A DNA stretch of 64,000 bases from NCBI RefSeq assembly GCF_029227915.1, contig NC_079885.1, forward strand, positions 8,370,001 through 8,434,000, in the 5' to 3' direction. The notes under the pieces were generated by a model that was not told the DNA's origin, searched no databases, and saw only the letters and a program-made list of their open reading frames with translations. Positions within the stretch are counted from its first letter, which is position 1. Each line of letters opens with the position of its first letter. Shown piece by piece: positions 1-13,850 of the stretch. The stretch comes from Hydractinia symbiolongicarpus (taxonomy: Eukaryota; Cnidaria; Hydrozoa; Anthoathecata; Hydractiniidae). The position numbers and the translations under genes are program-made.

Positions 1-2297
1 TGTAACGTAAAAAATAAAGTCGGTGAAATTGTTTGTTTGCTAAAAAAAAAAGTTGAAATTTTTGGTCGGTTCAAAATATACGTCACTGAGCTATTGTTCA
101 CTTTTTACCGATATTTTGAACCGATAAGGTATTCACCAAAGACATTTTACACTCGCAATAACAATAGGCTTCACCGACTGATCACACAATTCCATGCTCC
201 TAAACGTTCTACAACGTTTAATAGTACTACACCAGACAATTTTATGAAATCTCACATCCGAATAAACAAAATTAAATAAACGGGTAAGATGATAAATAAT
301 TATAGACAGTAAAACAAAATATTAAACAATCAAGAAAGACAACATTCCATCACCATCTGTTTTAAGAAACATAGTACGGAAAAAATAAATAAATAAAAAA
401 ATAAAAAAATAAAAAAATAATTAAAATAAAATAAAAAATATTTTTTGTGACATATCTTTATTTAAAAGTGATAAAAGTTCCATACAAGAGAAACTAATGT
501 TTGATTCTAATTGTCGTAACTCTTTCCAAGTCAAACAAGAGAGTTACAGTTAACCTTATATAACACAACAACTTAAGCCACATTACGCCTCAGCCAAAAT
601 CTTGTGTTTATTATATAACAAAGAATTACTTCACAGACCATAAAATGAACCACAAAACAAGATGCTGTATGACGACAACAATTGAATATAACAGCTTACA
701 AATTTTTATTTAAAATAAAATTATAATATTATTAGGAGCCATTGTTCTTAGAAATGTCTACAGCAAGTTGTAATGTCATCTCCCTCCGCGTAACACGTGC
801 GTTAAATGTTTTTTTTGGCTTATCCACCGACTTAATGTCATAAATTTTTGCGAATTATGCAATTCGCGAAATTTTACAAAATTCACGAGTATTCATTTTT
901 GCGAATCGATAAATATCAGATATTTCGCGAATAGACCTTTTCTTAAAAAATAAAAAATAAAAATTTAAAATGAATTACTTATAAAAGTGATTATTTTTGA
1001 AGTTGATGATTAAAAACTGGGAATTATTATTCATAGCCTATTTTCAAACCACTTCGTTGTTAGGCTTTTCTTAGTCATTAGCAACTTAATAAATTCGTTT
1101 TTAATATCACAAAAAGAATTCAATTGCAACTTGATCGAAAAACCATTTATTTCTGTTCCGCTCATCACATTGTTCGGGTCTGTTTTATTATCGTTGTTAC
1201 AATAATCTGCCCAACCAAACTCTCAACCGTTTCTTTCACCGCTGTTAGCTTTACTTTCCTGTAAGCCACTAAAGTCAGAAAGCAATTGCCCGTTTCGTAG
1301 CAGATTTAAAGGAATGCGTTAACAACCGACTTCATACATCCACTAAAAAAACCTTTGTAAATTTTTTAGGAGTAAATCCTTTATTTATTTGGTTTAATTT
1401 TTCACAGTGGTAATAAATATTAAATCTGTATACGAAATCTTGTTTTACACAAGTTTATAAAAATATAGTCAGAAAGGTGTTCATGTTTTTATGAGGTGAA
1501 AATATAGTAAAAATAGATTTGAAAAGTGAAATATATATACTACAGTACCTTGGGGTCTACTTCACTTCTCCCTAATATCAAGGTACCCATGACTTTGGTG
1601 CACGAGTTTCTCCTACTTTATTATTGATATAGGGGAAAGGTTAGGGGGTAGGTTAGTGGTCACACACACTGAAACTATGTGAAATTCATTGGGTTTGTGT
1701 TAACCTCACACAAAATCCACAAAAATATACTTTACAAAAAAATCTGCAAACATTGAAATTTCCAGTGTTGGAATGTATACACAATAGTATCCAGACAAAT
1801 AGAATTATATAGAGCATAAACAAACAAACAAATAAAAAACAAAACAAAATAAACAAACAAAAAAGTGCTTTTTTTATAAACTTTTCTTTCTATACGCTAC
1901 TTACTTAAAAATGATTTCTCTCGCTTTTATTATAAACGAATCGTATTCTTACCGATATTTTTATGTCAATGATTCTGTATAAATTACGTAATTTGATCAC
2001 GTGACTACACGACACCTTAAAAATAAATCCCGATATATTGACAACACATGCAAAGGACAATGAATGTTACTATGGCAACAATGAGATATTTTCGTACATA
2101 TGTTTTAACTTAAAAACAGACGGTTTATGATATTTTTGGCTCCAAACCACGAGGTTTCGTGCCCGTGAATTGCTCCTAAACTATTTTTATTAGCTTTATA
2201 AGATCCCACATCATTTTAACCCTATGATCCATATTCTTGGGAAAATACTTGTAAATTTTTAACGAATCAATAAGCTCCTACGGTTTCTTTTATAAAT
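1..2297. other. AT-rich non-coding stretch
   Basis: I see no gene here. The stretch has long A/T runs, including a degenerate AAATAAAAAA repeat near 390-440 and AAACAAACAAAT runs near 1820-1860. An 80-codon open frame at 37-279 begins with TTG and has the composition expected of random AT-rich DNA. A short block near 840-930 repeats the sequence TTCGCGAA/TTTGCGAAT. No domain, splice-flanked exon or RNA gene is recognisable. Confidence 0.6.
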
Positions 2298-2733
2298 CAG
2301 GATTCCCACTCATTTTGCAAGTAACGTTTTTAGGATAATTAAAGGAATTAAGGAGAATTTTAGGTGTTTTTTAGGAGATCTTTTCAATAGGCGGGAAAAA
2401 GACAAGACAATTAGGAGATTTTAGGAGAATTTGAATTATTGACAAGGGTAACTTAGCAAATATTGCTAATTATGTGCTACCTCGTAAATAAAAAACAATT
2501 TAAGTTATATTTTCGCAAGAATAAGGGGGGAAATACTATTGAAAATAAATGAAATGTTCAAGCAAACTATCCGTACAACAATGACATATATTCCACTAAA
2601 AAATCTATTATACAAGTTTCATAAATAGTTGTTTTTTAACTTTAGATTTTTTGGAGCATTTGCAAAAAATCAGGAAATTATAGGATATTTTAGGATTATT
2701 TAGGTTTTTTCTTTAGGAGGCGTGGGAACCCTG
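2298..2733. mobile_element. TIR element with CAGGRTTCCCAC ends
   Basis: The left end reads CAGGATTCCCACTC and the right end, reverse-complemented, reads CAGGGTTCCCACGC, giving terminal inverted repeats about 436 bp apart. The interior is built from degenerate repeats of TTTTAGGAGA. CAGGG-type ends with no coding capacity suggest a non-autonomous DNA transposon, possibly hAT-like. I do not see a clean target-site duplication, so the superfamily is uncertain. Confidence 0.45.
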
Positions 2734-5700
2734 TAAATAATTTTTTAAATTCTGGTCGTTAGCCCGTGGACACTCACAAGAATTCGCCGTTGTTGTACAT
2801 AATTTTCGCATCGGTATTTCATGCATCCTTGTCCATGTGTCAACATAAAATAGTTGAATTACTTTACGGAGGCTTGATATGAAGCTGCGCGCAACCATCT
2901 TGAACACACAGGATGCAGGTGTTAGTATAACGGAAAAAGCATGTAAGTAAGGTATGGACGTAACATCACTTGCCCGCAGAACTTAAGATTTCAAAGAACT
3001 ACAAAACAATAAAAACATTAAAAACGCGCTTCAAGTCAGTATCCGAAGAAATGGAGGGAGATTCTTTAAAGGGAAGTAGTCTCCTTTCGACAATAATTTT
3101 TGTTCACTGTTCTACCTGTACGTAATACCTTGTAAACTTGTAAAATATACGCTTTTTTATAAAAAAATACTCTATAAGAATACACAAGATTAAATTAGAC
3201 AAAAAGTTAAGAATATTCTACAAGCGAAACGTTTTTCTTCAGGGAACATGCGTTTAATAAAGTTGACTGTATTTGACATGTATTATTTACACACCAAACA
3301 AAAATACCAAAAATAGGCTACAACGTCAAATTAATATGGATTTAGTATTAATTAAATTTGCAGGATGTTTATGCACGAACTTTTGCGGGTAAAGTCATTT
3401 GCAGTCAAACTCGTTCCCAGAGCATGTTAGCAGTCAGTAATAATGGTTCAGGGGCTCAGAGATCCTAATGAAAAGAATGATTTACAGTGCCCTGGAAACG
3501 ACTTAATTTAGAGTGAAGATCTTTTTTTTATTTTGAATGGGCGAAAGAAAATAATACCACATACGTTCTTTATCCTTTTTATTACCAGAAATAAAACTTA
3601 GTCAAAATATAGTATTTATTAATACGTGGATTCAATTGAAATTATTTCTTTCAATTAAACTTAAGGATGCAAGTCCCGATGAAAATATTGCTATAATCAG
3701 CGTTTTATGCGGGAGTCATCACAAAGTCTTATATTTTAACCCTTCTTTTTAGAATTCTACGTATTTTTCGGTTTAGTTTTTTTTTTAGACACTACGGATA
3801 ATGATTTCAGATAAATAATACCAGCAAAGTTTCCAGTGTCCGACTCTTTATTTCCACCAACTCTGTAGTCTATATCTCTTTTTTGACGAAGAATGATAGA
3901 AGTAGCAAAAATTCTTGATCACTTATCTAGGAAATAGGTACGAAAATTTATTCACTTTTCCACAAAAAAAGTTACGGTAGACGAATGAGCAAACTAAGAC
4001 CCTTTATTTTTTTATCGATTAAACTTTCTCCCCGATTTTACTTTCTCGTTTTGCAGTTCATTAAGGCCAGATACCTTAAAAAGAGGATACACTGGTTGGT
4101 TATTTTCAGTTCATATTTTTAATTGAAATTATGAATTTGCAAATAAACAAAATAAAACCTTATTAAAAATTAATTTTAAACAAAAAATTTGTGCAAGTGA
4201 CTAATGTTTTTGCTTGTACGACCAAGGTGAAGGCATACTAGCAATTTTTACTGACTTAAAGTATAAAGTCTTTATTAAAGGCGGGGATAAATCTTGCTTT
4301 AATTACTTCGTTGTTCTTTCACACTGCTATGATGCCAATTCAGAAGCGAGAAGAAATTTCAAAATGGCGTCTTTATTATCAAAAACAAAATGGCAGTGTG
4401 AACAAACCAATCCAGTTCGACCTATTTGAAGTATTATAGAATAAGAACTTTTTCTATGCTAAAAATATTTTAGCTTGGATGTGGAAGGTTATTGTACAAC
4501 ATAAGTTTCAAAATGGCATCTTCAACATCAAAAGCAAAATGGCAGTATTCAAACATTTAGAAAAGTGTATTGTCGGCCCATAACTGAATTGTGTGATTTT
4601 TCTCTCAATGAATATTCGCATTTATCAGGCATGCAGGATCAAGGACTCTAAAGGGTAGGATCCAGCAAGTTTTTTTAATTTATAATATTACGAAAACCAG
4701 AATGCCTGAAATGTGAACATGGTCAAAGAGAAAACGCAATTAAAGGTTTTCATAAGACTTTGTTTTGTGCAAAGTTATGGCTATTCCTGAAAAAGCAGAT
4801 ATCACCTTTCCCATATCTCGAGATATTATTTTACTTCGTGAGTATTTCCATTAAGAAAAATTAACCTGCGTCCCGGGTCCGCGTCCCACCCTGCAGAATA
4901 CTGTGGTCTCACTTTTCCTTAGGCCACACGTATCAATAAACATCCCTCTCCCCCTCGTGTTACCCTTCCTCTCTCCTCCCTATTAAAATCCAGTCTTCCG
5001 TCCACCTTCCTTCTCAAACTCTTCCACCTGTTTCTTTTTAAAATCATGTTGTTTGCAGCTGAAATAATTTTTAAAATCTGGAAAGTAAGTTAAAACACAG
5101 ACACGCGATCTAAAATTTTTAAAACTGCTATATCACGAGAAATGAACAATCGAAGAGACAAAAAAAGATTTTGAACACGTAGAAGTTTCAAGTAAATTTA
5201 AATAAATGAATAATTAAAAATTAAACTAAGATATGTCATTCTATTTCCTGCAATTGATTACGCTAGACATGCGTGTTTGGTAATTTCAAATAGAAATGTT
5301 ATTAAAGGAAATAATCCACTTGAACTGTTCTTAATATATCCATATCAAAGAATACTGAATCATTTACATACTGCTGAAGAAAAAAAACCCGAAAAAACCC
5401 GTACATTTTAGCGTGAAATTGACGATAATTTATTTCCTTAATTTCGCACCAGAGTACGTACAAATGTCAAATGAAGAGTTAAATGTGGAAACACATTTTC
5501 CGAAGAGTCAGTCAAAAGCAAAGAGTTTTGTTTTATTAAGTATAAACCTTAAACCATTAAGAAAAGTCCCTTCTGGCAACCTCGTTCCCAGGCCATTTTG
5601 CCTTGTTGATGAAATTAATAGCGGCGAAAATTGTTATCCACTCCTTAATAACGGCTCAGGGGACACAAGACCCTAGGAAAGAGGTTGCCCTCATGGGTTT

Positions 5701-7683
5701 TTCTTAATTTTTTTTGCTTTATCTTTTAAAGTCGTTGGTCCACCAACATGGTCCTGGGTCCCGGTTTTACAGCTGATTGTGGATTTTATATAAAAGAGTT
5801 ATTCCCTGCATACATATCCTTCCAACTGCAAGAAAAAGTTTATCGAAGTCAAAAAAATACATAACAGAATGATTACCTGAAGGAAATTAATTTTCGCGAG
5901 TTCTACAACGTCTTTAAAAAATCGAGGCAGAAAGTTTTCTTTATGACAGCCCTCGAAATTATCCGAAAAAGTCATTTGCACTCGGCAATAGAGGCGTCGA
6001 CAGTTATGCAAGAATTCGATGAAACGTGAGCGAATGCACACGCTTATAATCAACATACGGGAGAATTCTAAGACTTCACAGAAGATTTGTATCAGTTCTT
6101 AAACTTCGAAATGACCTAGACAGCATCCGCAATCGCAAAATAAAACCGGACCAGCAACTGCCGATGTCGACGCTAATTGCAAGGAAATACTTATGATTAT
6201 CACAAAACAAAAAAGATTTAGCATATCTCTTAGCGTTAGCTATGACATTTTGAAGATCTTAAAGAAACAACAGGCGCTGGGAACGAGGTTGCTATTGACA
6301 AGCATTAAAATAAAGCAAACTAACTGCACTACAGATTAAAAAAACACGAGAAAGACGTGACGAAGAACCAAAAAGTAAATTAAACTAGTTATTAGCCCGT
6401 AAAATATCAACAAAATTACGCCCGCCGTTTCTCGCAGCTACCATCTTTAGACTCACACATGGAAGTCAAGTACAATAATATAGACTCGTTGATTAGTTCG
6501 CCCATCCTTTATATCGTATTTCGTGTATACGTAGCACTGCCTTAAAATAGCGCAGAGACGGACACACAACGGGTGTTTATGGTAGTGGTTGTGTAAAGAA
6601 TATTGAAAAGAGAAAAAAGGTATGGGGTTAGGGTTGTATATTTAGTTAATGTATAAGCTTTTGTGGTCTTATTTTATTAACAAAAGTTAAACCCTACTTA
6701 TTACCTGGATTTTTGTTATTAAGTAGCCTCCTGATGGGGGGGGGGGGGGGGGGGGGGAGAGCAGGGAGGGGTTAACCATCTCTAAGAATTTATCAAATTT
6801 CCATCACTAGAAGACAGGTAATTTAGTTAAACTTATGTTACAGAGTTTGTTCGTCACCGGTCAGTAATGGGTGTGACTGGACATTACAAAAACTTTTGAA
6901 ATTTTGGGTATCCTTGTATAACGTAAGTGTGTATACTTTCTGTTTTGTTTTTTATATTTTATATGATCTCTTTGTTTTTATGTTCTCTCATGGAAGTTGT
7001 TAAACGTTATAATAAAAAAAAATGAAATTTTGGCATTTTATCAGCAACTGAACCTTACGAATGTAACGATTCTTAAAAGGTTCGACGAAGCAGTCCCGTC
7101 ATAATATCATAGGCGTATGAAGAGCCCTGAGAAAGGTCGCCTGCATACAGTAAATGAACGCTTCTATATTAATAAAATAACATTCAAAAATTATTGTTGG
7201 TAATCCGAAACGGATGTAATGGATAATATGTCCTGTCATTGATGTAAAATTTATTATCTCAAGTTTCATTTGAACTATTTTCCAACAAAATTTTTTTGTC
7301 TGTCTGTCAGTTGAATAATGCTGCTGAAACAGGATCACCTTTAGGGTATTTTTTAAACCAGTTTGCATTCTCAGATCTTTTAATTTCGACCGTGCTAAAG
7401 ATATTCTAAGAATTATTTGTGCCCAAAAATTAAGAATACTCATTTAAAAACGCTTATGAAAAAATTTTTAGCTCTCACTTCACGAATCACTTTCGTGATT
7501 GATAATAGGTCCTTACAGGTCATTAAAATCGGGTTAATGTTGTTTATTTTTCTAAAAACTCGAAAAAAAAACTCTCATTTTTTGAGACCTAAGAAAAAGT
7601 TAAGAAAATTTAGGATTTAAAAATAATAAAAAAAAAATTAAAACAAAACGCAAACAAAAGGAACAAAAATAAAGAAAAAAAAA
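2734..7683. other. Gene-free AT-rich region with repeat fragments
   Basis: No coding gene is supported. Fragments related to the foldback family with TCGTTCCCAGAGC ends lie near 3410-3475, 5579-5680 and 6270-6295. A perfect run of 22 G residues lies at 6736-6757. Short open frames (4214-4429, 5413-5676, the minus-strand 5799-6056 and 7099-7443) have no recognisable domain and no splice context. Confidence 0.55.
6736..6757 (+). repeat. Poly-G run, 22 bases
   Basis: This is an uninterrupted run of 22 G residues followed by a G-rich tail (GAGAGCAGGGAGGGG). It could form a G-quadruplex and is a likely polymerase-slippage or assembly-error site. It is not linked to any gene. Confidence 0.9.
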
Positions 7684-7737
7684 AGAAAAATTTAAAGACG
7701 GGCGATTCCGTGGATTTTTCCACGGGTTAACGACTAG
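7684..7737 (+). mobile_element. Helitron-like 3' end (fragment)
   Basis: It contains the family core GGGCGATTCCGTGG-TTTTT-CCACGGG, a hairpin followed about 11 bases later by the terminal CTAG at 7734-7737. The 5' part with the TCTC start is missing, so this is a truncated copy of the family described at 30445-30616. Confidence 0.5.
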
Positions 7738-7951
7738 GTCTTAAATAATCGTTCAACCATAAAATGCGTCGCTTCGTTGTCAGGTTTGCAAAACATTAAA
7801 AACAAAAAAAAAAACGTTGAATTTTTAATTGACTGAAGATTGATAAAGAATTAGTCATCATGAGAAATAAAGACAGTTATACCAACGCCCGGTTTGGTTA
7901 ACTGAGAAAAAGGGGAGGGTAGTGAAGTTTGATGTTGTTTCATGTCCATAA

Positions 7952-8299
7952 CAGGGTGGCAACCATCCTCGACCCCAGAGCTCTTTGAAGTAAGCATCGA
8001 AACTCAAAGAGCTCTGCAGACGAAAATGAGTGTCCACTCCTTTTTAAAAGTAAATTCCAGGACTTTTTAGGAGTTTTTTCTTCTTAACTGGAGTAGTATT
8101 GTTCGACAAATACAGAAATTTTAAAGAGAAAAAACCCCGTAAACAGTTTCCAAATCCTGATAACTGCAAAGAGTGACCCTAAATAAAAATAAATGCACAA
8201 AATTTATTTTCTCATTTTCTATGAGCTTTTCCAGGAGTATGTTCCGTTTCTAGGAGATTTAAAAAGTTCTCACACGCTTCCAAGAACAGTGGTCACCCT
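7952..8299. mobile_element. TIR element carrying a nested foldback
   Basis: The left end CAGGGTGGCAACC and the right end (CAGTGGTCACCCTTT on the plus strand) are imperfect inverted repeats. The interior has TTTTTAGGAG motifs like those of the 2298-2733 element. A separate foldback element (7964-8028) has inserted just inside the left end, so it is the younger insertion. No coding capacity is seen. Confidence 0.4.
7964..8028. mobile_element. Short foldback element (CTCGACCCCAGAGC family)
   Basis: The arms CATCCTCGACCCCAGAGCTC and its near-complement ending CAGACGAAAATG face each other across a short spacer, giving a 65-bp imperfect hairpin. The same arm sequence occurs at 43788-43864 and, more diverged, near 3410, 10255 and 16231. 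It is therefore a dispersed miniature inverted-repeat family. Confidence 0.55.
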
Positions 8300-8900
8300 T
8301 TGTAACACACAGTCAACAATGGGGAAAGTTAGGAGAAAACGCTTAGGTAGTGAAAATTCACACGATACAGTTGTACGATTCGCCAAATACACAGAAATAG
8401 AGGAAAAACAAATAAACTGAACTTACCTTAATCTGGAGTTTGTTTTGACTCGAAACATTTCCAAAGAGATTTGATATAAAATTTCCTACTTCATAAAAAT
8501 TGTTATTTTTTCTCCTTTCTAACACCAACCGTGTTTTTTTTCACATAAATAGTTCGAAATATCCATCATCTATGTGTATATAGTTTATACAAAAAGTCAC
8601 GGAAGATAGCTTAAGTCAAAGCTTCATTTTAATTACTTTTCTCTTGCACGATATTACACGTGCTTTCACAATAATGCGCTGTTTCAAAAAGTTTTTAATT
8701 ACGATGGCTGTAAAAATAGAACATGATAACGTGTAAAGAAAATCAGTACTACCAAGGGTATAATTAAAGGTGTACAAGGCCAAATTAAACTTCTGGTGAT
8801 TTTTTTAAATGTTTGCATGTGTTATGAAAAAAAAGAAGTGAACAAATAAAAAAATATAAACTTCACCAAAAATACCTGACCTGATGGAATTTAATGACAA
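8300..8900. other. Non-coding, nothing recognised
   Basis: This is AT-rich sequence without open frames of note, splice-flanked exons or repeats that I recognise. Confidence 0.5.
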
Positions 8901-9215
8901 ATGAACTTTAACAGTAACATAGAAGAACAACAACGACAGCAGCAACAAGAACAAACGACGACGACGACAACCACAGAAAGAAAAACGACGGCGCATAGGA
9001 ACGTAACAGCCACGACAACAAGAACACCAACGACAGCGGCAACAACAACAACGACGACGACGACAACCACAGAAAGAAAAACGACGGCGCATAGGAAAGT
9101 AACAGCCACGACAACAAGAACACCAACGACAGCGGCAACAACAACAACAACAACGACGACAACCACAGCAAGAAAAAAACAACGACGGCGAAAAGAGCAA
9201 CAACAACAACAGTAA
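8901..9215 (+). repeat. 96-bp tandem repeat with open Thr-rich frame
   Basis: Two near-identical 96-bp units of an AAC/GAC-rich sequence lie here; the landmark GCGCATAGG recurs at 8991 and 9087. They are flanked by simple CAA/CGA runs. The plus strand has a 104-codon frame from an ATG at 8901 encoding a Gln-rich start, a Thr-rich repeat of 32 residues and a basic Gln-rich end. Because 96 is divisible by three, every frame stays open, and the minus strand also has long Cys/Leu- or Val-rich frames. The openness therefore follows from the repeat and is weak evidence of coding. It could be a low-complexity protein or a plain minisatellite; I favour the latter. Confidence 0.6.
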
Positions 9216-10906
9216 CAACGACGGTGACGGAAAATAATAATAAAACCAACCGAAAATCAAGCTTGGCTAAATAGTTTTGTTCGACTTAAATGATGTTAGT
9301 TCGTTTCAGTTCATATGACGACATATCAGTACCACCTTAGGACAACTCCCGCATGGCTTAAAACAAATACAGAGTCAAGGAAACAAATACCCAACATAAT
9401 TGGTTTCAAAAAAAGTCAATAAGCCCTTTTACATATCCGTTTTCGTTTCGCGAAATATAATGCAAACCAATTCATCAAACAAAATATTTTAAAACCGATT
9501 TGAAGTTCTTACATTATGATAAAAACAAGAAGCGCAAACTCCATTTTATATTTTTAGCTTTTAGATTTTAACTTTTAGCAAGTGAATTATTGAGAAAATT
9601 CTAATTAAGCAAGTTAGAAATGTACAGCTTTTATTTGCTCACGTGGAATACTAACTGAACTAATTATAGCGGCCAAACCTTTTTTTCTTCCTGACACTCC
9701 TGATTTTCATTGATAGCCAAAATATTAAAAATATAGATTAAAAGAACTTTGATGGAGCTGATAAAAGTTTTCTGCGAACAGAAAATTTTATTTAAAAAAA
9801 ATTTCGGAGAAACCATTACTTTTGTCTTTAGGAGAGTTATCCTACTACATGAAATTATGGAAGCAGAAGTCTTTATAAGACTTTTTACAAGAAATAATAA
9901 CATGTTGGAATATCAAGACACTAAAGACTTTTACAGCTTTGAATGGATGTTTAATAAAATATTCTTTAGAAAGTTAGATTTCCTTTTAGGCTGTTACTGC
10001 CTCTGTAATTTTTACTTCAAATCCGATTTTTTTTTAACTTATTTTCTAGATATAACGCCCATTTACGCTCATACGGTTTAGAGCGTTGTGAAATTGTTTA
10101 TTTTGATTCAAAGTAAGAAGGTATCATTCTAGGCAAGAAATGCGTGATTTTTATGTCAAATTGGCGCCCTAATAAGATTTTGGTTCAGGTTAAAGAGTAA
10201 GAATATTATTGAAAACATTTTTTCCTGTCAAAGCACCACAACCTTTAATTTTCCAATCTCGTTCCCAGAGCTTCTTTTTCACTTTCTGATGTGCGTGCTG
10301 GCGCGAAAGTAGTAACTCTGGTACTAGCCGACTTTGAATTTGATTGGCTCCCTAGTTTAACAAGTTGATAGACGGTTGTTTTAAGACGAGTTTCATTATT
10401 AAATATTACTGCGGATATATGTACGCAATATGTTGTATGTTTTAACTTTTAAACATCGGTGGTTGAGGTTTGCTACACAAGAATAAAACTGAAGAATAAA
10501 GGAAAAGAAAAATGTTATTTTTGGAGCGTCTTGTTTAAAAATTATCTGTAACTGTACGTTCATATTAGGAGAATAGGTACGTACGAACTGCATTTTCTTT
10601 GTACCTGTTTTCTATATTTTCTCTTCCGCCATATTCTATATCTTATATCTTATATGTTCATGTTGTATGTTCGACCACAAACTTATTTTTCTATTGCTGA
10701 GATCTAAAAGGGGTTATTTATAGCTTGTAAGAGAACCCTAGCCAATTATACTTAGCACTTCGGGAAAACGAGATCTTGAGCGAAAATAAGATTGATTAAA
10801 ACATTTAGCTGGCTAGAAAACTCAGACAAAATAACTGTTAATTAAAAATTATAAATAAATATAAAGACGTAGCTGGAGAATTTTTGTAACAGCTTGTGAG
10901 TTTATA
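9216..10906. other. Non-coding with one foldback fragment
   Basis: No gene is supported. Open frames at 9749-10081 (plus) and 9664-9903 (minus) overlap each other and have no recognisable domain. A diverged foldback copy lies at about 10255-10334, with arms TCTCGTTCCCAGAGCTTC and GAAAGTAGTAACTCTGG. Confidence 0.5.
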
Positions 10907-11054
10907 GGGGAATTTTCACGAAGCGAATTGAGCGGCGAATTCTATCTGAGCATGCGCAGTTCGATGCAAAATCAAAACAAACAAAATTGCGCATGCTCAG
11001 ATACAATTCGCCGTTGAATTCGCCGCTCAATTCGCTCCGTGAAAATCCCCCTTA
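10907..11054. mobile_element. Foldback (MITE-like) element, 148 bp
   Basis: Long inverted arms begin GGGGAATTTTCACG on the left and end CGTGAAAATCCCC on the right. They stay complementary for about 60 bases, including GCGAATTGAGCGGCGAATT and CTGAGCATGCGCA. The short spacer is A-rich. The structure is typical of a miniature inverted-repeat transposable element. No matching second copy was found in this window. Confidence 0.65.
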
Positions 11055-13850
11055 TCCCATTAGTATATTCGTGTGGAGCGAATATAGCACATAATTGGCA
11101 TCTCCTGGGCCCATTTCGTGAAAATTAAAAGTGCAATAACTTGAGAAGAACAAGGGTTGTTGGCTTGTAAAGTTGTTATGGAGTGCTTTTGGATCAATTT
11201 AAAGGAATTAGCAGAAAAAAATATTTTATTAGCTATTTTTATTTATTTATTTATTTATTTAAAACACATTTATACAGGGTGGCTGCTGTCAATTTAAAAA
11301 ATAAACTGCTATCAATGGAGGCCCTGTGTATAAGATAAATAAAAATATATATTTATAAATACATAAAAATATATGTTAGTGATTAGTATATACATTGAAA
11401 TCAGGTAGAAAAGAAAGAATGCAAACAACTGTAGCACTGTACTTCTTAAAAAACTGTAGCACTGTACTTCTTAAATTCCAGAATTTACGCTTTATAACGA
11501 TGGTGATAAAACTTTTTTGAACATAATAACAGATTTTGACCAAAAAATAAAGAAATAGGTTTTAATTTCAATAATTGGATCGAAAAACTTAATCAAAAAA
11601 GCGCACATGTTATGAAATTTTCAGACCAAATGAGCTTGTTATTAAATTTTAGGCTGAATGTTGATTAATCTTGATTTATTATTTTCAATATTCAATGAGC
11701 CAGTATGGGCTAATTACCTGCAATAATGCCATACTGTAAATAATTCGTCATAAATATTAGTTTTCAGAAGATATTAATCATAGCAGTGATGATTTCTATT
11801 TATAGTGTTGAAAACTCTCATTTGAGCTACAAAATTCTTTAAAATTACTGTACACAATGGCTTCACGTGGGACCATTTGCATTAGCAGTGCTCGTGAATT
11901 ATTTAAGGCAATATATCAATGTGAAAACTTTGTTACATATGTGAGAAACTTCATGATTCTGTTTAAGGCGAAATCATTGGTGCAATAAATTGTCCGTTTC
12001 TTACAGATGCCTACCCTTTTCTGTCGAAATTTTTTATCAAAACTTGACCCGAAAACAATCAACCCGGTCCGAATGCCCTGACATAGGGGTGCCCGCTTCA
12101 GTATAATCACACATACACTAAATAACTGAGTATGTGAAATACGTAAAAACAAGACATCTGGTAATACATAAAATTCTTATTAAGGTGTCAACGAAATCAT
12201 GTGAGGTTCAAACGTCATGTATTTCATGTCATTCTTTTTCTACCGTACAGCTAACTTTCCAAAAACATATGTTTTTTTAAATCTTAGATTTTTTAAGTTT
12301 TTCCATCATTTTAGGCTGTTCTCAGATTTTTAGCTTTATGTTTTGCCATATTCATAAAAAAATTCTGGAACACGCAAGCACAATTAAAAAAATCTCCAGT
12401 TGCAACCAAGATAATCGAAAAAATGACCTCAACTCCAATTGCCAAACATTCAAACTTATGGGAAGTACTAAAAAGGTTGCAAATACAGCAACTTCCTTTG
12501 ACACAATACTTCAGCAAAAAGGTTTTAAAATAATATTCATATTTTAATGTTTTAAGATTTTTTTTTTACATAATGACGAGGTTACAAGGTTTTCAAAGTA
12601 TACCAACCATCCGCAAGCGGAGCGGTGATTATGTCACAAACAACAAACAAGATAAATCTTTAAACAAATTTTCTCTTAAAACAGTTATTACTCGCACTGA
12701 CTAGAAAAATATAGCTTACCTTAAAATGGATGCTGAGTTGCATCTCTCTTCACAAACTTGACCCAGTTCAACAGAGCAAATTTTTTTAAGCTATCGCGAA
12801 ACATGTTTTCCAAAAAAAGACATCGATTGTTATTTTTTAAGCCGAATTACAGAGAATCGAACGATTATTGTGAGAACATTATAATCGAATGCCAATGGTT
12901 TTTTTTTTGTTTCAAGTATTTATTTTTGCCCTTGTTCCCCGGGGGCATCTTTTATTTTTGGTAATTTGTTATTTATAGAATGTGTGGCGGGTGCAAAAAA
13001 AGGAAGAAAACATGATTATAGTCTCGCGGGAGAAATGGCTGCCTTGACGTTAAACAAAAGAGGGGCAAAGTAATTCTATTATTAATCAAAATAGGCTCTC
13101 GGTTGACCATCAAATGTTTAAGATATGTTCTATTTTAATTCAATTTTCTTAATTTCCCGCCAAAGCTGATTGGACATATTATACCAACTTAAATAAATTT
13201 TGAAATTTAAATAACCATTTACATCAAAAAAGTATATACGAGCTACTTTACGTACAATATTAAAATTTTTAAGATTCATGAAATCTATTTAAATTTTTAA
13301 TGAACTAATCGCATAAACTAAACTAGTCGGTGTTAATTTCTCTCCGACTATATAAATTTGTCAAGTTTTTTAGATTGGACAAATTGGTATTTTAGGAATT
13401 TCTTTTTTCTTTCAAACTAAGAAGCTATTGATATGGAAACCGAGCTATCCCAGTTGCAGGGTCAGCCCGCTTGCCGAGATCTCGCCTATTTTATCCGAGA
13501 TGTCCGCAAACGGGCTGGATAAAACTTCATATAAACAGTAACAAAGCCAGCTGGCCCGCCAAGGCTAAATGGTTTATTGTGCTCAGTAATAAATTCTTTT
13601 AGTATAAGAACTATTTCTCTTGTTACAAGCTCGTGAGCTTATTGAAACCCAAATGTGTCCTACAATAGTGGAAATTTTTGCCTCTCTGAGCACTGACACG
13701 GGAGTAGTCGTGTGTTCGAATCTCATCCCGGTAACTATTTTTACTTTTTTTTCACTATCCTGCCTGCGAGGATGTGTTTCCAACTCGTAACTAACTAACT
13801 AACTAACTAACCAAATGGTCAATTTCAACGTCACAGATTTAAACTTGGAA
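11055..13850. other. Non-coding with simple repeats
   Basis: No gene is supported. It holds a TTTA/TTTATT run near 11236-11262, an exact 24-bp duplication at 11427-11475 and a TAAC microsatellite near 13788-13811. Open frames on either strand (for example 12311-12547 on both strands) are mutual shadows without domains. Confidence 0.5.
11427..11475 (+). repeat. Exact 24-bp tandem duplication
   Basis: The sequence AACTGTAGCACTGTACTTCT plus four more bases occurs twice with a period of 25. The copies are identical, so the duplication is recent. Confidence 0.85.

Noticed and set aside
8805-9260. Minus-strand 151-codon Cys/Arg/Leu-rich open frame and overlapping Val-rich and Leu-rich frames
   Set aside because: They are mirror translations of the 96-bp AAC/GAC repeat; the repeat length divisible by three keeps every frame open.
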